A DNA stretch of 64,000 nucleotides from Streptomyces radicis. Its GTDB lineage: Bacteria; Actinomycetota; Actinomycetes; Streptomycetales; Streptomycetaceae. Each line of letters starts with the position of its first letter. Positions within the stretch are counted from its first letter, which is position 1. Below are positions 37,740 through 45,363 of the stretch, one piece after another. The stretch lies in assembly GCF_003626575.1 (NCBI RefSeq), contig NZ_RBDY01000005.1, positions 186,001-250,000 on the forward strand. The letters run 5' to 3'. A model generated the notes under the pieces. That model saw only the letters and a list, made by a program, of their open reading frames with translations. It was not told the origin of the DNA and ran no database searches. Position numbers and translations under genes: made by a program.

Positions 37740-37823
37740 GTGCGTGCGCCGAACGCGCCTCCCGCCGAACGCCGTTGCCCGAGCGGCCCGTTCCCCCGGT
37801 GGTCCGTTCCGCGCGCCGCCGCC

Positions 37824-39101
37824 TCAGCGTCCCGGCGTCAGGGCCCCGGCGTCGGCCATCCGGCCGCCGCGTTCGAGGAAGTCGGCCAGCGGGAGCGTGG
37901 CCGCGCCGACGGCCACCGCGTCGGTGCCTAGCCGCGCCAGCTCGATGCGGGCGCGGGCCGCGGGGTGGCGCAGGGCGTAGGAGCGGGCCGCGGCGCGCAC
38001 CCGCGGCAGCAGCGAGGGGCCGAGCAGCAGCCCGGCCCAGCCGCCGAGCACGATCCGCTCGGGGTTGAACAGGTTGACCAGGTCGGCGATCCCGGCGCCC
38101 AGGTACTCGGCGGTCTCCGCCAGGAGCTCGAGCACGCGCGGGTCCGACGCCTCGGCGGCGGCCAGGAGCCGGGCCAGCGCGGCCTCCTGGCCCTCGCCTT
38201 CGACGCCCTTGTCTCCCGCCTCGGCCCAGCGTTCGAGCAGCGCGCCCGCCCCCACATAGGCCTCGAGGCACCCCAGCGCGCCACAGCGGCAGCGCCGCCC
38301 GCCCACCCGCAGCGTGGTGTGGCCCCACTCCCCCGCCGCGCTGCCCGCGCCCCCGTAGGGCGCGCCCCCGGTGACGATGCAGGCGCCCACGCCCGAGCCG
38401 ATCAGCGCGATGACGGCGTCCCGCGCGCCACGGCCCGCGCCGAACCACATCTCGGCCTGCCCGAACGTCCGCGCACCGTTGCCCACGAAGATCGGCACCC
38501 GCGGCGGCAGGTCGACGGCCGCGCGCAGCAGCGCCTCGAACGGCACCGCGTCCCAGCCCACGGTCTGCCCGTGCACCACCGCGCCCCGCCCCTCGGTCCC
38601 GGTCCCGGTGCCCTCGGGCGCGTGCCGTTCCACGATGCCCGGCACCCCGACGCCGACGCCGAGCAGCCGCTCGGGACCGAGCAGCGCCTTGTCGAGCACC
38701 GCCGCCACGCCCGCCCCGATGTGCTGGACGACCTGGCCGACATCGCGCCCCTGGTCGGTCAACGGGTGCTCGGCGCGGGCCAGTTCGGACAGGGACAGGT
38801 CGAACAGCTCGACCCGCACCCGGGTTTCGCCCACGTCTATGCCTATGAGGTGGCCGCACTCGGGAACGACGCGCAGCAGCGTCCTCGGCCGCCCCCCGTC
38901 GGAGTCGACCGAACCCGCCTCGCGCAGCAGCCCTTCGGCCAGCAGCCCGGCCGTCACGTTGCTGACCGTCCCCGAGCTCAGCCCCGCCGCCTGCCCCAAC
39001 TCGTGGCGGCTCAGCGGCCCGTGGAAGTACAGGTGCCGCAGCAGGGCGGCCCGGTTGGCCCACCGCAGATCACGGACGGTCCCTCGCTTGCTCTCAGCCA
39101 T
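37824..39101 (-). CDS. ROK-family transcriptional regulator
   Basis: A 425-residue NagC/XylR-type regulator. An N-terminal winged helix (residues ~15-70, LSRHELGQAAGLSSGTVSNV) is joined to a ROK sugar-kinase fold with LIGIDVGETRV (phosphate loop), the GVGVGVPGIV segment and the zinc-binding CRCGALGCLEAY (Cys-x-Cys-x4-Cys). ATG 39101 has AGGAG close by. Such proteins are usually sugar-responsive repressors. No sugar transporter is adjacent, and the gene lies 158 bases upstream of the beta-oxidation operon in the same direction; the target is therefore unclear. Confidence 0.9.
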   Translation of the reverse strand: MAESKRGTVRDLRWANRAALLRHLYFHGPLSRHELGQAAGLSSGTVSNVTAGLLAEGLLREAGSVDSDGGRPRTLLRVVPECGHLIGIDVGETRVRVELFDLSLSELARAEHPLTDQGRDVGQVVQHIGAGVAAVLDKALLGPERLLGVGVGVPGIVERHAPEGTGTGTEGRGAVVHGQTVGWDAVPFEALLRAAVDLPPRVPIFVGNGARTFGQAEMWFGAGRGARDAVIALIGSGVGACIVTGGAPYGGAGSAAGEWGHTTLRVGGRRCRCGALGCLEAYVGAGALLERWAEAGDKGVEGEGQEAALARLLAAAEASDPRVLELLAETAEYLGAGIADLVNLFNPERIVLGGWAGLLLGPSLLPRVRAAARSYALRHPAARARIELARLGTDAVAVGAATLPLADFLERGGRMADAGALTPGR

Positions 39102-39164
39102 GTCTCCTCCGACGGGCAACCTACCGCCGCGGGACCACCGCGAGATCGGCGACCACCGGTCCCC

Positions 39165-39410
39165 TCACAGGTTGATGAGCTGGACGGCGGTGACGGTGCG
39201 GACGCCCGCGCTCACGTAGTACACGACGATGGCCCCCGAGACGGTTGCCTCGCGGTAGTCGCGCTCCCCCTTGATCGGGGTCGAGCCATGGGCGTACGGG
39301 GCGTGGCCGACGGTGCCGGCCATCGCGGCGTCGAACCGGCACCTGCGCCCGGCCGCCATCTGCCGCCGGGCGGACTCGGCCTGTCCGGCGTAGGCGAGGC
39401 GGAAGACCAC
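39165..39410 (-). CDS. RelE/ParE-like toxin
   Basis: An 81-residue protein whose GTG (39410) directly follows the antitoxin stop (TAG at 39413-39411). The mixed alpha-beta pattern (FRLAYAGQAESARRQM helix, then GERDYREATVSGAIVVYYV and VRTVTAVQLIN) is that of RelE/ParE toxins, with the Tyr- and Arg-rich third strand. Toxins of this fold inhibit translation or gyrase. It has no other neighbour on the transcript. Assignment is from fold pattern and pairing; no catalytic test is possible here. Confidence 0.6.
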   Translation of the reverse strand: MVFRLAYAGQAESARRQMAAGRRCRFDAAMAGTVGHAPYAHGSTPIKGERDYREATVSGAIVVYYVSAGVRTVTAVQLINL

Positions 39411-39770
39411 CTACCCGGTCCCCTCTTCCCCGGCGCCCGGCTCGTCGCGCCCACCCGGCGCCGCGCCCGACTCCCCACCCGACTCGTTGCCCAACTCCTC
39501 GTAGGGGAAGACCACTCCGGAGAAGTCGCCCGCCCTGAGCCGGGCCACGATCTCGTCGTTCGCCTCGGCCGCGTCGGGTCGGGTGGCCAACGCCCAGCGC
39601 GCCAGCACCCGGTAGAGGTCCTGGCCCGGGGTGCGGCTGACCTCCACGTCGAACGCGGCGCGCTCCGCGTCCGTCGGCAGCGCGGCACGGATGCCGTCGA
39701 TGGTGGCGGGCAACTCGACGCGCTCGTCGCGGATATAGGTGACCCATGTGGCATGGGCGGTGTCGTTCAC
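39411..39770 (-). CDS. probable antitoxin of the RelE/ParE-like pair
   Basis: A 119-residue acidic protein beginning at GTG 39770 behind GGGGAG. The region LPATIDGIRAALPTDAERAAFD resembles small actinobacterial proteins placed upstream of RelE-like toxins; the last ~30 residues are Gly/Glu-rich and disordered. The gene immediately precedes the toxin, with no spacer, the usual antitoxin-first order. I do not see a clear DNA-binding motif, so it may neutralise the toxin without autoregulation or be only a partner protein. Confidence 0.5.
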   Translation of the reverse strand: MNDTAHATWVTYIRDERVELPATIDGIRAALPTDAERAAFDVEVSRTPGQDLYRVLARWALATRPDAAEANDEIVARLRAGDFSGVVFPYEELGNESGGESGAAPGGRDEPGAGEEGTG

Positions 39771-39781
39771 CCCGGCTCCCC

Positions 39782-39820
39782 CTCTCCTCGTGCTCCTCGT
39801 GCTCTCCTCGTGCTCCTCGT
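39782..39820. repeat. 20-bp tandem repeat upstream of the antitoxin gene
   Basis: ctctcctcgtgctcctcgtg occurs twice in tandem (39782-39801 and 39802-39820 with the last base changed). On the minus strand the repeat supplies several GAGGAG motifs just upstream of the antitoxin start, so it overlaps or extends the ribosome site. Confidence 0.75.
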
Positions 39821-39843
39821 ACCCGGACGCGAGCCTGCCAGGC

Positions 39844-41955
39844 TCAGCTCGGGAACGGCGCGGGGCCGCGGAAGCGCGCGCTGCCCGAACTCGCCTCGTA
39901 CAGATAGGCCATGGGCCCCGCGCCCGCGTAGTCCCCGGCCTGGTCGAACGCCAACTCCCGTGCCACGCCCCGGTATCGGGAGGAACGCAGCCGGTCGAGC
40001 AGCCCTCCGCGACCGAGTGCGTCGCCGCCCTCGACGACGCCGCGCATGCCCTCGACGGTCAGCCGCGCCAGGTCGTACGCCTCGGCGGCATAGGGCTCGG
40101 CGGCGTCGCCATAGCGCTGCCGGTGCACGGACGCGAAGCCGCGGGCGCTGTCGTCGGCGACCGGGTCGGTGTAGGTGGCGATGAACCACCAGCCGTTGCC
40201 CGCGTCCCCCGCCTCGGCGAAGAAGTCGGGGCCCATCGCCTCCTGGGTCGCGATCCCGGTGCCGTCGAAGCCCTCGTCGGCCAGCGCGCGGGCCAGCCGC
40301 CCCGCGCCCCTGGCGAAGCCGCCGTACACCACCGCGTCCACCCCGGCGGCCACGAACTCGGCGGCCACCGGCCCGAAGTCCTCGGTCCCCGCGGGCAGGA
40401 CGCGGGGCAGCAGGTCGATCAGCTCCCGGTCGATCGTGCCGCTGACCGCCCGCGTGGTCCGCGCGCTGTACAGGTCGGCGCCGCGGTCGTCGACCAGGCC
40501 GACGCGGCGCGCCTCGACCGTCTCGGCGAGGTGGACGGGGATGGCGAGGCTGCTGTGCCCGGTGCTCGGCCGCGCGTGCAGCAGCGTGCCGAAGCCGTCC
40601 CTCGGCTCGACGGAGCCGACGGACAGCGCGAGCAGCGGAACGCCCGCCTCGGCGTAGATCCCGGCGACCAGCGGGGCGATGGCGTCGGCGGTGGGCCCGA
40701 TGACGGCCATCACCGTGGGGTCGGCGGCCAACTCGGCGGCCAGCTCGGTGGCGAGCCCCGGATCGCCCCGGTCGTCGACATGGCGCAGCGCCAGCCGGAA
40801 CGGCAGGTTGCCCATGGTCCGCAGCTCGTCCACGGCCATCGAGACGCCCCGCAGCTGCCCCCGGCCGAGGCCCGCGTACGGCCCCGTCAGGTCGGCGTGG
40901 AGCGCCAGGGTGACCTGGGCGCCCTCCTCGGCGACGGCCTCGTGCGACGACGGGTGCACGATCCGCCACACGCCGAGGCCCGCGGCGGCGGCGAGCGCGC
41001 CGGTGCCCCCGAGCAGCAGCACGCCCCTGCGCCCCAACGACCGGCGGGCGGCGGGCCCTTGGGGCGCGCCTGGCCCGTTCTCCTCGGCGGGCGGCGGCAT
41101 GTGGGGGTCGGGGACGGGCAGCGGCGCGGCACAGCGTTCGGCGACCTCGAGCGCGACCGGCCCTGGCAGCCACCCCGGCACGTCGTCCACGGCCAACTCG
41201 GCGCGCAGATCGGCCGCGGTGGGCCGGGGCAGCGGGTCGTGCTCGAGGCACGCGCGCACCACCTCGAGCAGGCCGCGCGGCACGTCGGCCAGGTCGGGCG
41301 GCTCGTGCAGGGCGCGCAGCAGCAGGTCGGCTTCGGCGCCCTTCCCGAACGGCGAACGCCCGGTGGCCGCGTACGCCAGCACGCAGCCGAGGGAGAAGAT
41401 GTCGCTCGGCGGCCCCGTGCGGTCGGCGTCGCCGAGCGCCTGCTCGGGCGAGACGAAGCCCGGCGGGCCCGCGAGCGTCCCGCTGCCGCCGAAGCCGGTG
41501 AGCCAGGGCCCGTCCGGCGTGAGCAGCACATGCCCTGGGCGGACGTCGCGGTGGGTGAGACCGGCGCCGTGCACGGCCTGGAGCGCCTCGGCGAGCCGCG
41601 CGCCCAGCACGCGCACCGAGCGCGACGGCAGCGGGCCGTGGGCGGCGACGGTGCCGTCGAGCGGTGGCCCGGCGACGAAGGGGAACGCGGCCCAACTCGT
41701 GGCGCCCGCGGTGTCGGCCGCGGAGACCGTGATCAGCCAGCGGGCCGCCACATGGCGGGCCGCGGACACGTCGCGTTCGAAGCGCGCGCGGAAGTCGGCG
41801 TCGGCGGCGTGCTCTTCGCCGATCACCTTGAGCGCGGTGGGGACGCCGCCGAGTGAGGCGGCGTAGTAGAGCCTGCCGGTGCGGCCCTCGGCCAGCCTGC
41901 GCAGCAGCCGGTAACCGCCGATCCGGCGGGGATCGGTGGGTTCGAGATCCCTCAC
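39844..41955 (-). CDS. degenerate serine/threonine kinase fused to an extracellular ligand-binding (Peripla_BP_6) domain
   Basis: A 703-residue membrane receptor. Residues 10-260 are a Pkn-type kinase fold: Lys43 is retained, HRDVRPGH (135-142) replaces the usual HRDxKxxN, and DFG reads GFG (154-156), so two metal-binding positions are lost and catalysis is doubtful. A transmembrane segment lies at about 311-330, preceded by Arg-Arg. Residues 345-703 are a branched-chain-amino-acid-type substrate-binding fold (VTLALHADLTGPYAGLGRG, then DPTVMAVIGPTADAIAP), outside the cell. It thus looks like a one-protein ligand sensor. GTG 41955 is the start. It precedes the toxin-antitoxin pair by 73 bases on the same strand. 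Confidence 0.85.
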   Translation of the reverse strand: MRDLEPTDPRRIGGYRLLRRLAEGRTGRLYYAASLGGVPTALKVIGEEHAADADFRARFERDVSAARHVAARWLITVSAADTAGATSWAAFPFVAGPPLDGTVAAHGPLPSRSVRVLGARLAEALQAVHGAGLTHRDVRPGHVLLTPDGPWLTGFGGSGTLAGPPGFVSPEQALGDADRTGPPSDIFSLGCVLAYAATGRSPFGKGAEADLLLRALHEPPDLADVPRGLLEVVRACLEHDPLPRPTAADLRAELAVDDVPGWLPGPVALEVAERCAAPLPVPDPHMPPPAEENGPGAPQGPAARRSLGRRGVLLLGGTGALAAAAGLGVWRIVHPSSHEAVAEEGAQVTLALHADLTGPYAGLGRGQLRGVSMAVDELRTMGNLPFRLALRHVDDRGDPGLATELAAELAADPTVMAVIGPTADAIAPLVAGIYAEAGVPLLALSVGSVEPRDGFGTLLHARPSTGHSSLAIPVHLAETVEARRVGLVDDRGADLYSARTTRAVSGTIDRELIDLLPRVLPAGTEDFGPVAAEFVAAGVDAVVYGGFARGAGRLARALADEGFDGTGIATQEAMGPDFFAEAGDAGNGWWFIATYTDPVADDSARGFASVHRQRYGDAAEPYAAEAYDLARLTVEGMRGVVEGGDALGRGGLLDRLRSSRYRGVARELAFDQAGDYAGAGPMAYLYEASSGSARFRGPAPFPS

Positions 41956-42163
41956 CGTGTCTCGCTTCCGGCCCCTGGGGCCCTGTCAGAAGAGGAACGG
42001 AATAACCCTCAGGGCACCGGGATGACCGGCGCGCGGCGCCGCGGCATGGAGAATGCGAGGAGCGGTCGGCGGTGTCCGCGGGTCCCCCACCCGCCCGCCG
42101 TCCGGCGGCACGATGTCAGACTGTAGCGAAGCCGTGGCGCTCCGCGCTACCCGAGGACTCCTG

Positions 42164-43258
42164 GTGAACACAGTGGACCCTTTGGACACTCTGGCCCCCG
42201 GCGAATACGCGCCGGCGACGACGTATCTGGAGACCGCCTCGCACGGGCTGCTGCCCGCGCGCACGGTGGCGGCGCTCACCGAGGCGATGGTGGGGATGAA
42301 CGACGGACGCCCCGACAGCGTCGCCTGGTTCGGCGCGGTGCGCGAGGCGAGGACGGCGTTCGCGGCGCTCGTTGGCGTGGCGCCCGAGCGGGTCGCGGTG
42401 GGGGCCTCGGTGGCCGCGCACACCGCGGTGATCGCCGGGTCGCTGCCGCCGGGCTCCGAAGTGGTGTACGCGCGCGACGAGTTCAGCTCGCTCGTGACGC
42501 CCTTCGCACAGCGGCCCGAAGTGCGGCTGAGGGAAGCGGAGTTGACGGAGCTGGCCGAGGCCGTGGGCCCCGGCACCACGCTGGTGGCGGTCTCGGCGGT
42601 GCAGTCGCTCGACGGGCGCTCGGCCGACCTGCCCGCGATCCGGGCCGCGGCGCGGCGGCACGGGGCGCGCACGCTGGTCGACCTGACCCAGGCGGCGGGC
42701 TGGTCCCCCGCCTCGGCCGCGGACTTCGACTTCACGGTGTGCGCGGGCTACAAGTGGCTGCTGTGCCCGCGCGGCACGTCGTTCCTCACGGTCCCCGATG
42801 ACGGCGGCGGGCTGCTGCCGCTGCACGCGGGCTGGTCGGCGGGCGAGGAGCCGTGGCGGAGCACCTACGGCCCGGTCGCCCGGCTCGCGACGAGCGCGCG
42901 GCGGTTCGACGAGAGCCCGTCCTACCTGCCGTACATCGGCGCGGCCAGGTCGCTCTCGCTGGCGACCGAGCTGGGCAGGGCGGCGATCGAGGCGCACGAC
43001 CTGGCGCTGGCCCGGCGGTTCAGGGAGGGCCTCGGGGCGCTCGGCCTCGCGCCGGTGCCCGGCGACTCCCCCATCGTCTCGGTGCCAGGCCTCGGCGGGG
43101 CCGCGGCGCCCCTGGCCGAGCGGGGCATCCGGGTCTCGGCGCGCGGGGACAACCTGCGGGCGGCGTTCCACCTCTACAACACGGCCGCCGACGTGGACCG
43201 GGTGCTTCAGGCGTTGGAGCCGCTGGCCGCCTCGGGCGTCGCCTCGCGCGGCGCCTGA
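42164..43258 (+). CDS. class V aminotransferase family PLP enzyme
   Basis: A 364-residue fold-type I PLP protein. The Schiff-base Lys is in CAGYKWLLCPRG, and TLVDLTQAAGW contains the pyridine-nitrogen Asp. It resembles NifS-like/kynureninase-like enzymes without the catalytic Cys loop of desulfurases, so transamination or lyase chemistry of a small amino acid is more likely than sulfur transfer. GTG 42164 is chosen, 6 bases after GAGGA; GTG 42173 is an alternative. It is divergent from the receptor-kinase gene. Confidence 0.8.
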   Translation: MNTVDPLDTLAPGEYAPATTYLETASHGLLPARTVAALTEAMVGMNDGRPDSVAWFGAVREARTAFAALVGVAPERVAVGASVAAHTAVIAGSLPPGSEVVYARDEFSSLVTPFAQRPEVRLREAELTELAEAVGPGTTLVAVSAVQSLDGRSADLPAIRAAARRHGARTLVDLTQAAGWSPASAADFDFTVCAGYKWLLCPRGTSFLTVPDDGGGLLPLHAGWSAGEEPWRSTYGPVARLATSARRFDESPSYLPYIGAARSLSLATELGRAAIEAHDLALARRFREGLGALGLAPVPGDSPIVSVPGLGGAAAPLAERGIRVSARGDNLRAAFHLYNTAADVDRVLQALEPLAASGVASRGA

Positions 43259-43392
43259 CGGCACAGCCGGTCGGCCTGCCGGGTGGTCTCGGGCAGCCGG
43301 GGGCCGCGGCTCAGGTGGAGGGTGTGGGCGCAGGCGACGTCGACGACGGTCCCCGGTGCCACGGCCGCGGGGCCTGAGCCGTCGAGCACCAC
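43207..43392 (-). CDS. possible small ORF in the gap before glyA (about 61 aa)
   Basis: Most of the ~200 bases between the class V enzyme gene and glyA are open on the minus strand, with good third-position G/C bias, from GTG 43392 to a stop at 43207 that lies inside the end of the opposite gene. The peptide contains VVDVACAHTLHLSRGP and RQADRLCRQ. I do not recognise it, and no clear ribosome site is visible. It may be real or a shadow; it is reported because nothing else explains the gap. Confidence 0.25.
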   Translation of the reverse strand: MVLDGSGPAAVAPGTVVDVACAHTLHLSRGPRLPETTRQADRLCRQAPREATPEAASGSNA

Positions 43393-43457
43393 CCGTGCGC
43401 GCAGGGCGAGTTGGACGGCGACGGCCCCGGCCTCCGAACCGGGCGTGGGGTGGGCGG

Positions 43458-44906
43458 TCAGCTGAGATCGATCCCCGGGTAGAGCGGGTGCTTGGCCAGC
43501 AGGTCGGCCGAGCGCTCGGCGACCTGCTTGGCGACGCCGTCCTCGAGCGCGTAGGTGGCCTTGGAGGGCTTGCCGCTCCTGGTGGTGCCCACGGATGTGC
43601 GGGACAGCACGGTGTCGATCAGCTCGGCCACCTCGTCCATCTCGGCGGTGCCGAGGCCCCTGGTGGTCAGGGCGGGGGTGCCGACGCGGATGCCCGAGGT
43701 GTACCAGGCGCCGTTGGGGTCGCGGGGGATGGCGTTGCGGTTGGTGACGATGCCCGCCTCGAGCAGGGCCTCCTCGGCCTGGCGGCCCGTGAGCCCGTAG
43801 CCGGAGACGTCGATGAGCGCCAGGTGGTTGTCGGTGCCGCCGGTGACCAGCCGTGCGCCCCTGCGGGTCAGGCCGTCGGCGAGGGCGCGGGCGTTGTCCA
43901 CCACGCGCTGGGCGTAGGCGCGGAACTCCGGCTGCCTGGCCTCGGCGAGCGCGACGGCCTTGGCGGCCATGACGTGGGGCAGCGGGCCGCCGAGCACCAT
44001 CGGGCAGCCGCGGTCCACCTGGTCGGCGAGCGAGTCGTCGCACAGGACCATGCCGCCGCGCGGGCCGCGCAGGGACTTGTGGGTGGTGGTGGTGACGATC
44101 TGGGCGTGCGGCACCGGGTCGAAGTCGCCGGTGAGCACCTTGCCCGCGACGAGGCCCGCGAAGTGGGCCATGTCGACCATGAGCGTGGCGTCCACCTCGT
44201 CGGCGATCTCGCGCATCAGGCGGAAGTTGACCAGCCTCGGGTAGGCGGAGTACCCGGCGATGATGATCAACGGCCTGAACTCGCGGGCGCTGGCGCGCAG
44301 CGCGGCGTAGTCGATCAGGCCCGACTCCGGGTCGGTGCCGTAGCTGCGCTGGTGGAACATCTTGCCCGAGATGTTCGGCCTGAAGCCATGGGTCAGATGG
44401 CCGCCCGCGTCGAGGGACATGCCCAGCATCCGCTGGTCGCCCAGGTCGCGGCGGAGCGCCGCCCAGTCCTCCTCGGTCAGCTCGTTGACCTGCCTGACCC
44501 CGGCGCGCTCCAGGGCCGGGCTCTCGACGCGCTGGGCGAGGACGGCCCAGAACGCCACGAGGTTGGCGTCGATGCCCGAGTGCGGCTGGACGTAGGCGTG
44601 GCGGGCGCCGAACAGCTCGCGGGCGTGCTCGGCGGCGACCGCCTCGACGGTGTCGACGTTGCGGCAGCCCGCGTAGAAGCGGCGCCCCACGGTGCCCTCG
44701 GCGTACTTGTCGCTCAGCCAGTTCCCCATGGCGAGGAGCACGGCGGGGGACGCGTAGTTCTCGCTGGCGATCAGCTTCAGGGACGCGCGCTGGTCCTCGA
44801 TCTCGGCGCCGATGGCGTCGGCGATCCTGGGCTCGACGCCGCGGATCGCCTCGAGGCCGCTGCGGAAGGCGGTGGACTCGGTGGTGCGGGTGGGTTCTGC
44901 GCTCAC
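43458..44906 (-). CDS. glyA: serine hydroxymethyltransferase, long form
   Basis: A 482-residue PLP enzyme converting serine and tetrahydrofolate to glycine and methylene-[30 protein letters not shown], the Lys-bearing [14 protein letters not shown] and the C-terminal [14 protein letters not shown] are all present. It is about 60 residues longer than E. coli GlyA; an insertion around residues 130-195 ([17 protein letters not shown] to [14 protein letters not shown]) accounts for most of this and is usual in the actinobacterial long form. GTG 44906 has AAGGAGG 7 bases upstream. A ZTP riboswitch lies immediately upstream, tying expression to the folate/purine state. Confidence 0.95.
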   Translation of the reverse strand: MSAEPTRTTESTAFRSGLEAIRGVEPRIADAIGAEIEDQRASLKLIASENYASPAVLLAMGNWLSDKYAEGTVGRRFYAGCRNVDTVEAVAAEHARELFGARHAYVQPHSGIDANLVAFWAVLAQRVESPALERAGVRQVNELTEEDWAALRRDLGDQRMLGMSLDAGGHLTHGFRPNISGKMFHQRSYGTDPESGLIDYAALRASAREFRPLIIIAGYSAYPRLVNFRLMREIADEVDATLMVDMAHFAGLVAGKVLTGDFDPVPHAQIVTTTTHKSLRGPRGGMVLCDDSLADQVDRGCPMVLGGPLPHVMAAKAVALAEARQPEFRAYAQRVVDNARALADGLTRRGARLVTGGTDNHLALIDVSGYGLTGRQAEEALLEAGIVTNRNAIPRDPNGAWYTSGIRVGTPALTTRGLGTAEMDEVAELIDTVLSRTSVGTTRSGKPSKATYALEDGVAKQVAERSADLLAKHPLYPGIDLS

Positions 44907-44932
44907 GGGGGGGCCTCCTTGACCTGACGTCG

Positions 44933-45024
44933 CGAGGGCCCAGGCGCACGGCACCACGTCGCAGAGCAGGACCGCTCCCCGATGGTGGACTCCATCCGAA
45001 ACGCGCCAGTCACGGCCCGGTGCG
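44933..45024 (-). ncRNA. ZTP (pfl) riboswitch controlling glyA
   Basis: On the minus strand the 5' block GGGCCGTGACTGGCG (about 45019-45005) and the 3' block GTGCGCCTGGGC (about 44954-44938) are the two conserved parts of the pfl motif, joined by a segment containing CCACCATCGGGGAGCG. A TACCCT -10-like element lies just upstream (45030-45025). The element ends about 14 bases before the glyA ribosome site. This RNA senses ZTP, a purine-pathway signal of low 10-formyl-THF, and is known upstream of glyA in actinobacteria. Confidence 0.85.
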
Positions 45025-45111
45025 AGGGTAGCACCGCGCGCAGGTCCTCCCCCGTGCCGGTCACGTTCCGTGCGGTCGCGGAACGCCTCCCCCTGGGGCA
45101 CGGTGGAGGGC

Positions 45112-45348
45112 ATGAGTGAGCACACCTACCGGGTGACCGAGATCGTCGGCTCGTCGCACGAGGGGATCGACGACGCGATCCGCAACGGCCTGGCCCGGGC
45201 CTCCCGGACGCTCCGTCAGCTGGACTGGTTCCAGGTGACGGAGATCCGGGGGAACCTCGACGAGGGCACGATCGCGCACTACCAGGTGGGGCTGAAGGTC
45301 GGCTTCCGCCTGGAGGACGACGGGCCCGGCGGGGACGCCGGGGGCTGA
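45112..45348 (+). CDS. dodecin, flavin-binding
   Basis: A 78-residue protein matching dodecins over its entire length: THRYV-like N-terminal strand ([12 protein letters not shown]), the helix ([17 protein letters not shown]), [11 protein letters not shown] with the flavin-stacking Trp, and [14 protein letters not shown]. Dodecins form dodecamers that store flavin or CoA. The ATG at 45112 is preferred although GGAGG lies only 2 bases before it; GTG 45103 would give better spacing and is an alternative. It is divergent from glyA and converges on the PKS gene. Confidence 0.93.
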   Translation: MSEHTYRVTEIVGSSHEGIDDAIRNGLARASRTLRQLDWFQVTEIRGNLDEGTIAHYQVGLKVGFRLEDDGPGGDAGG

Positions 45349-45363
45349 AGGGCCCGAGCGGCG

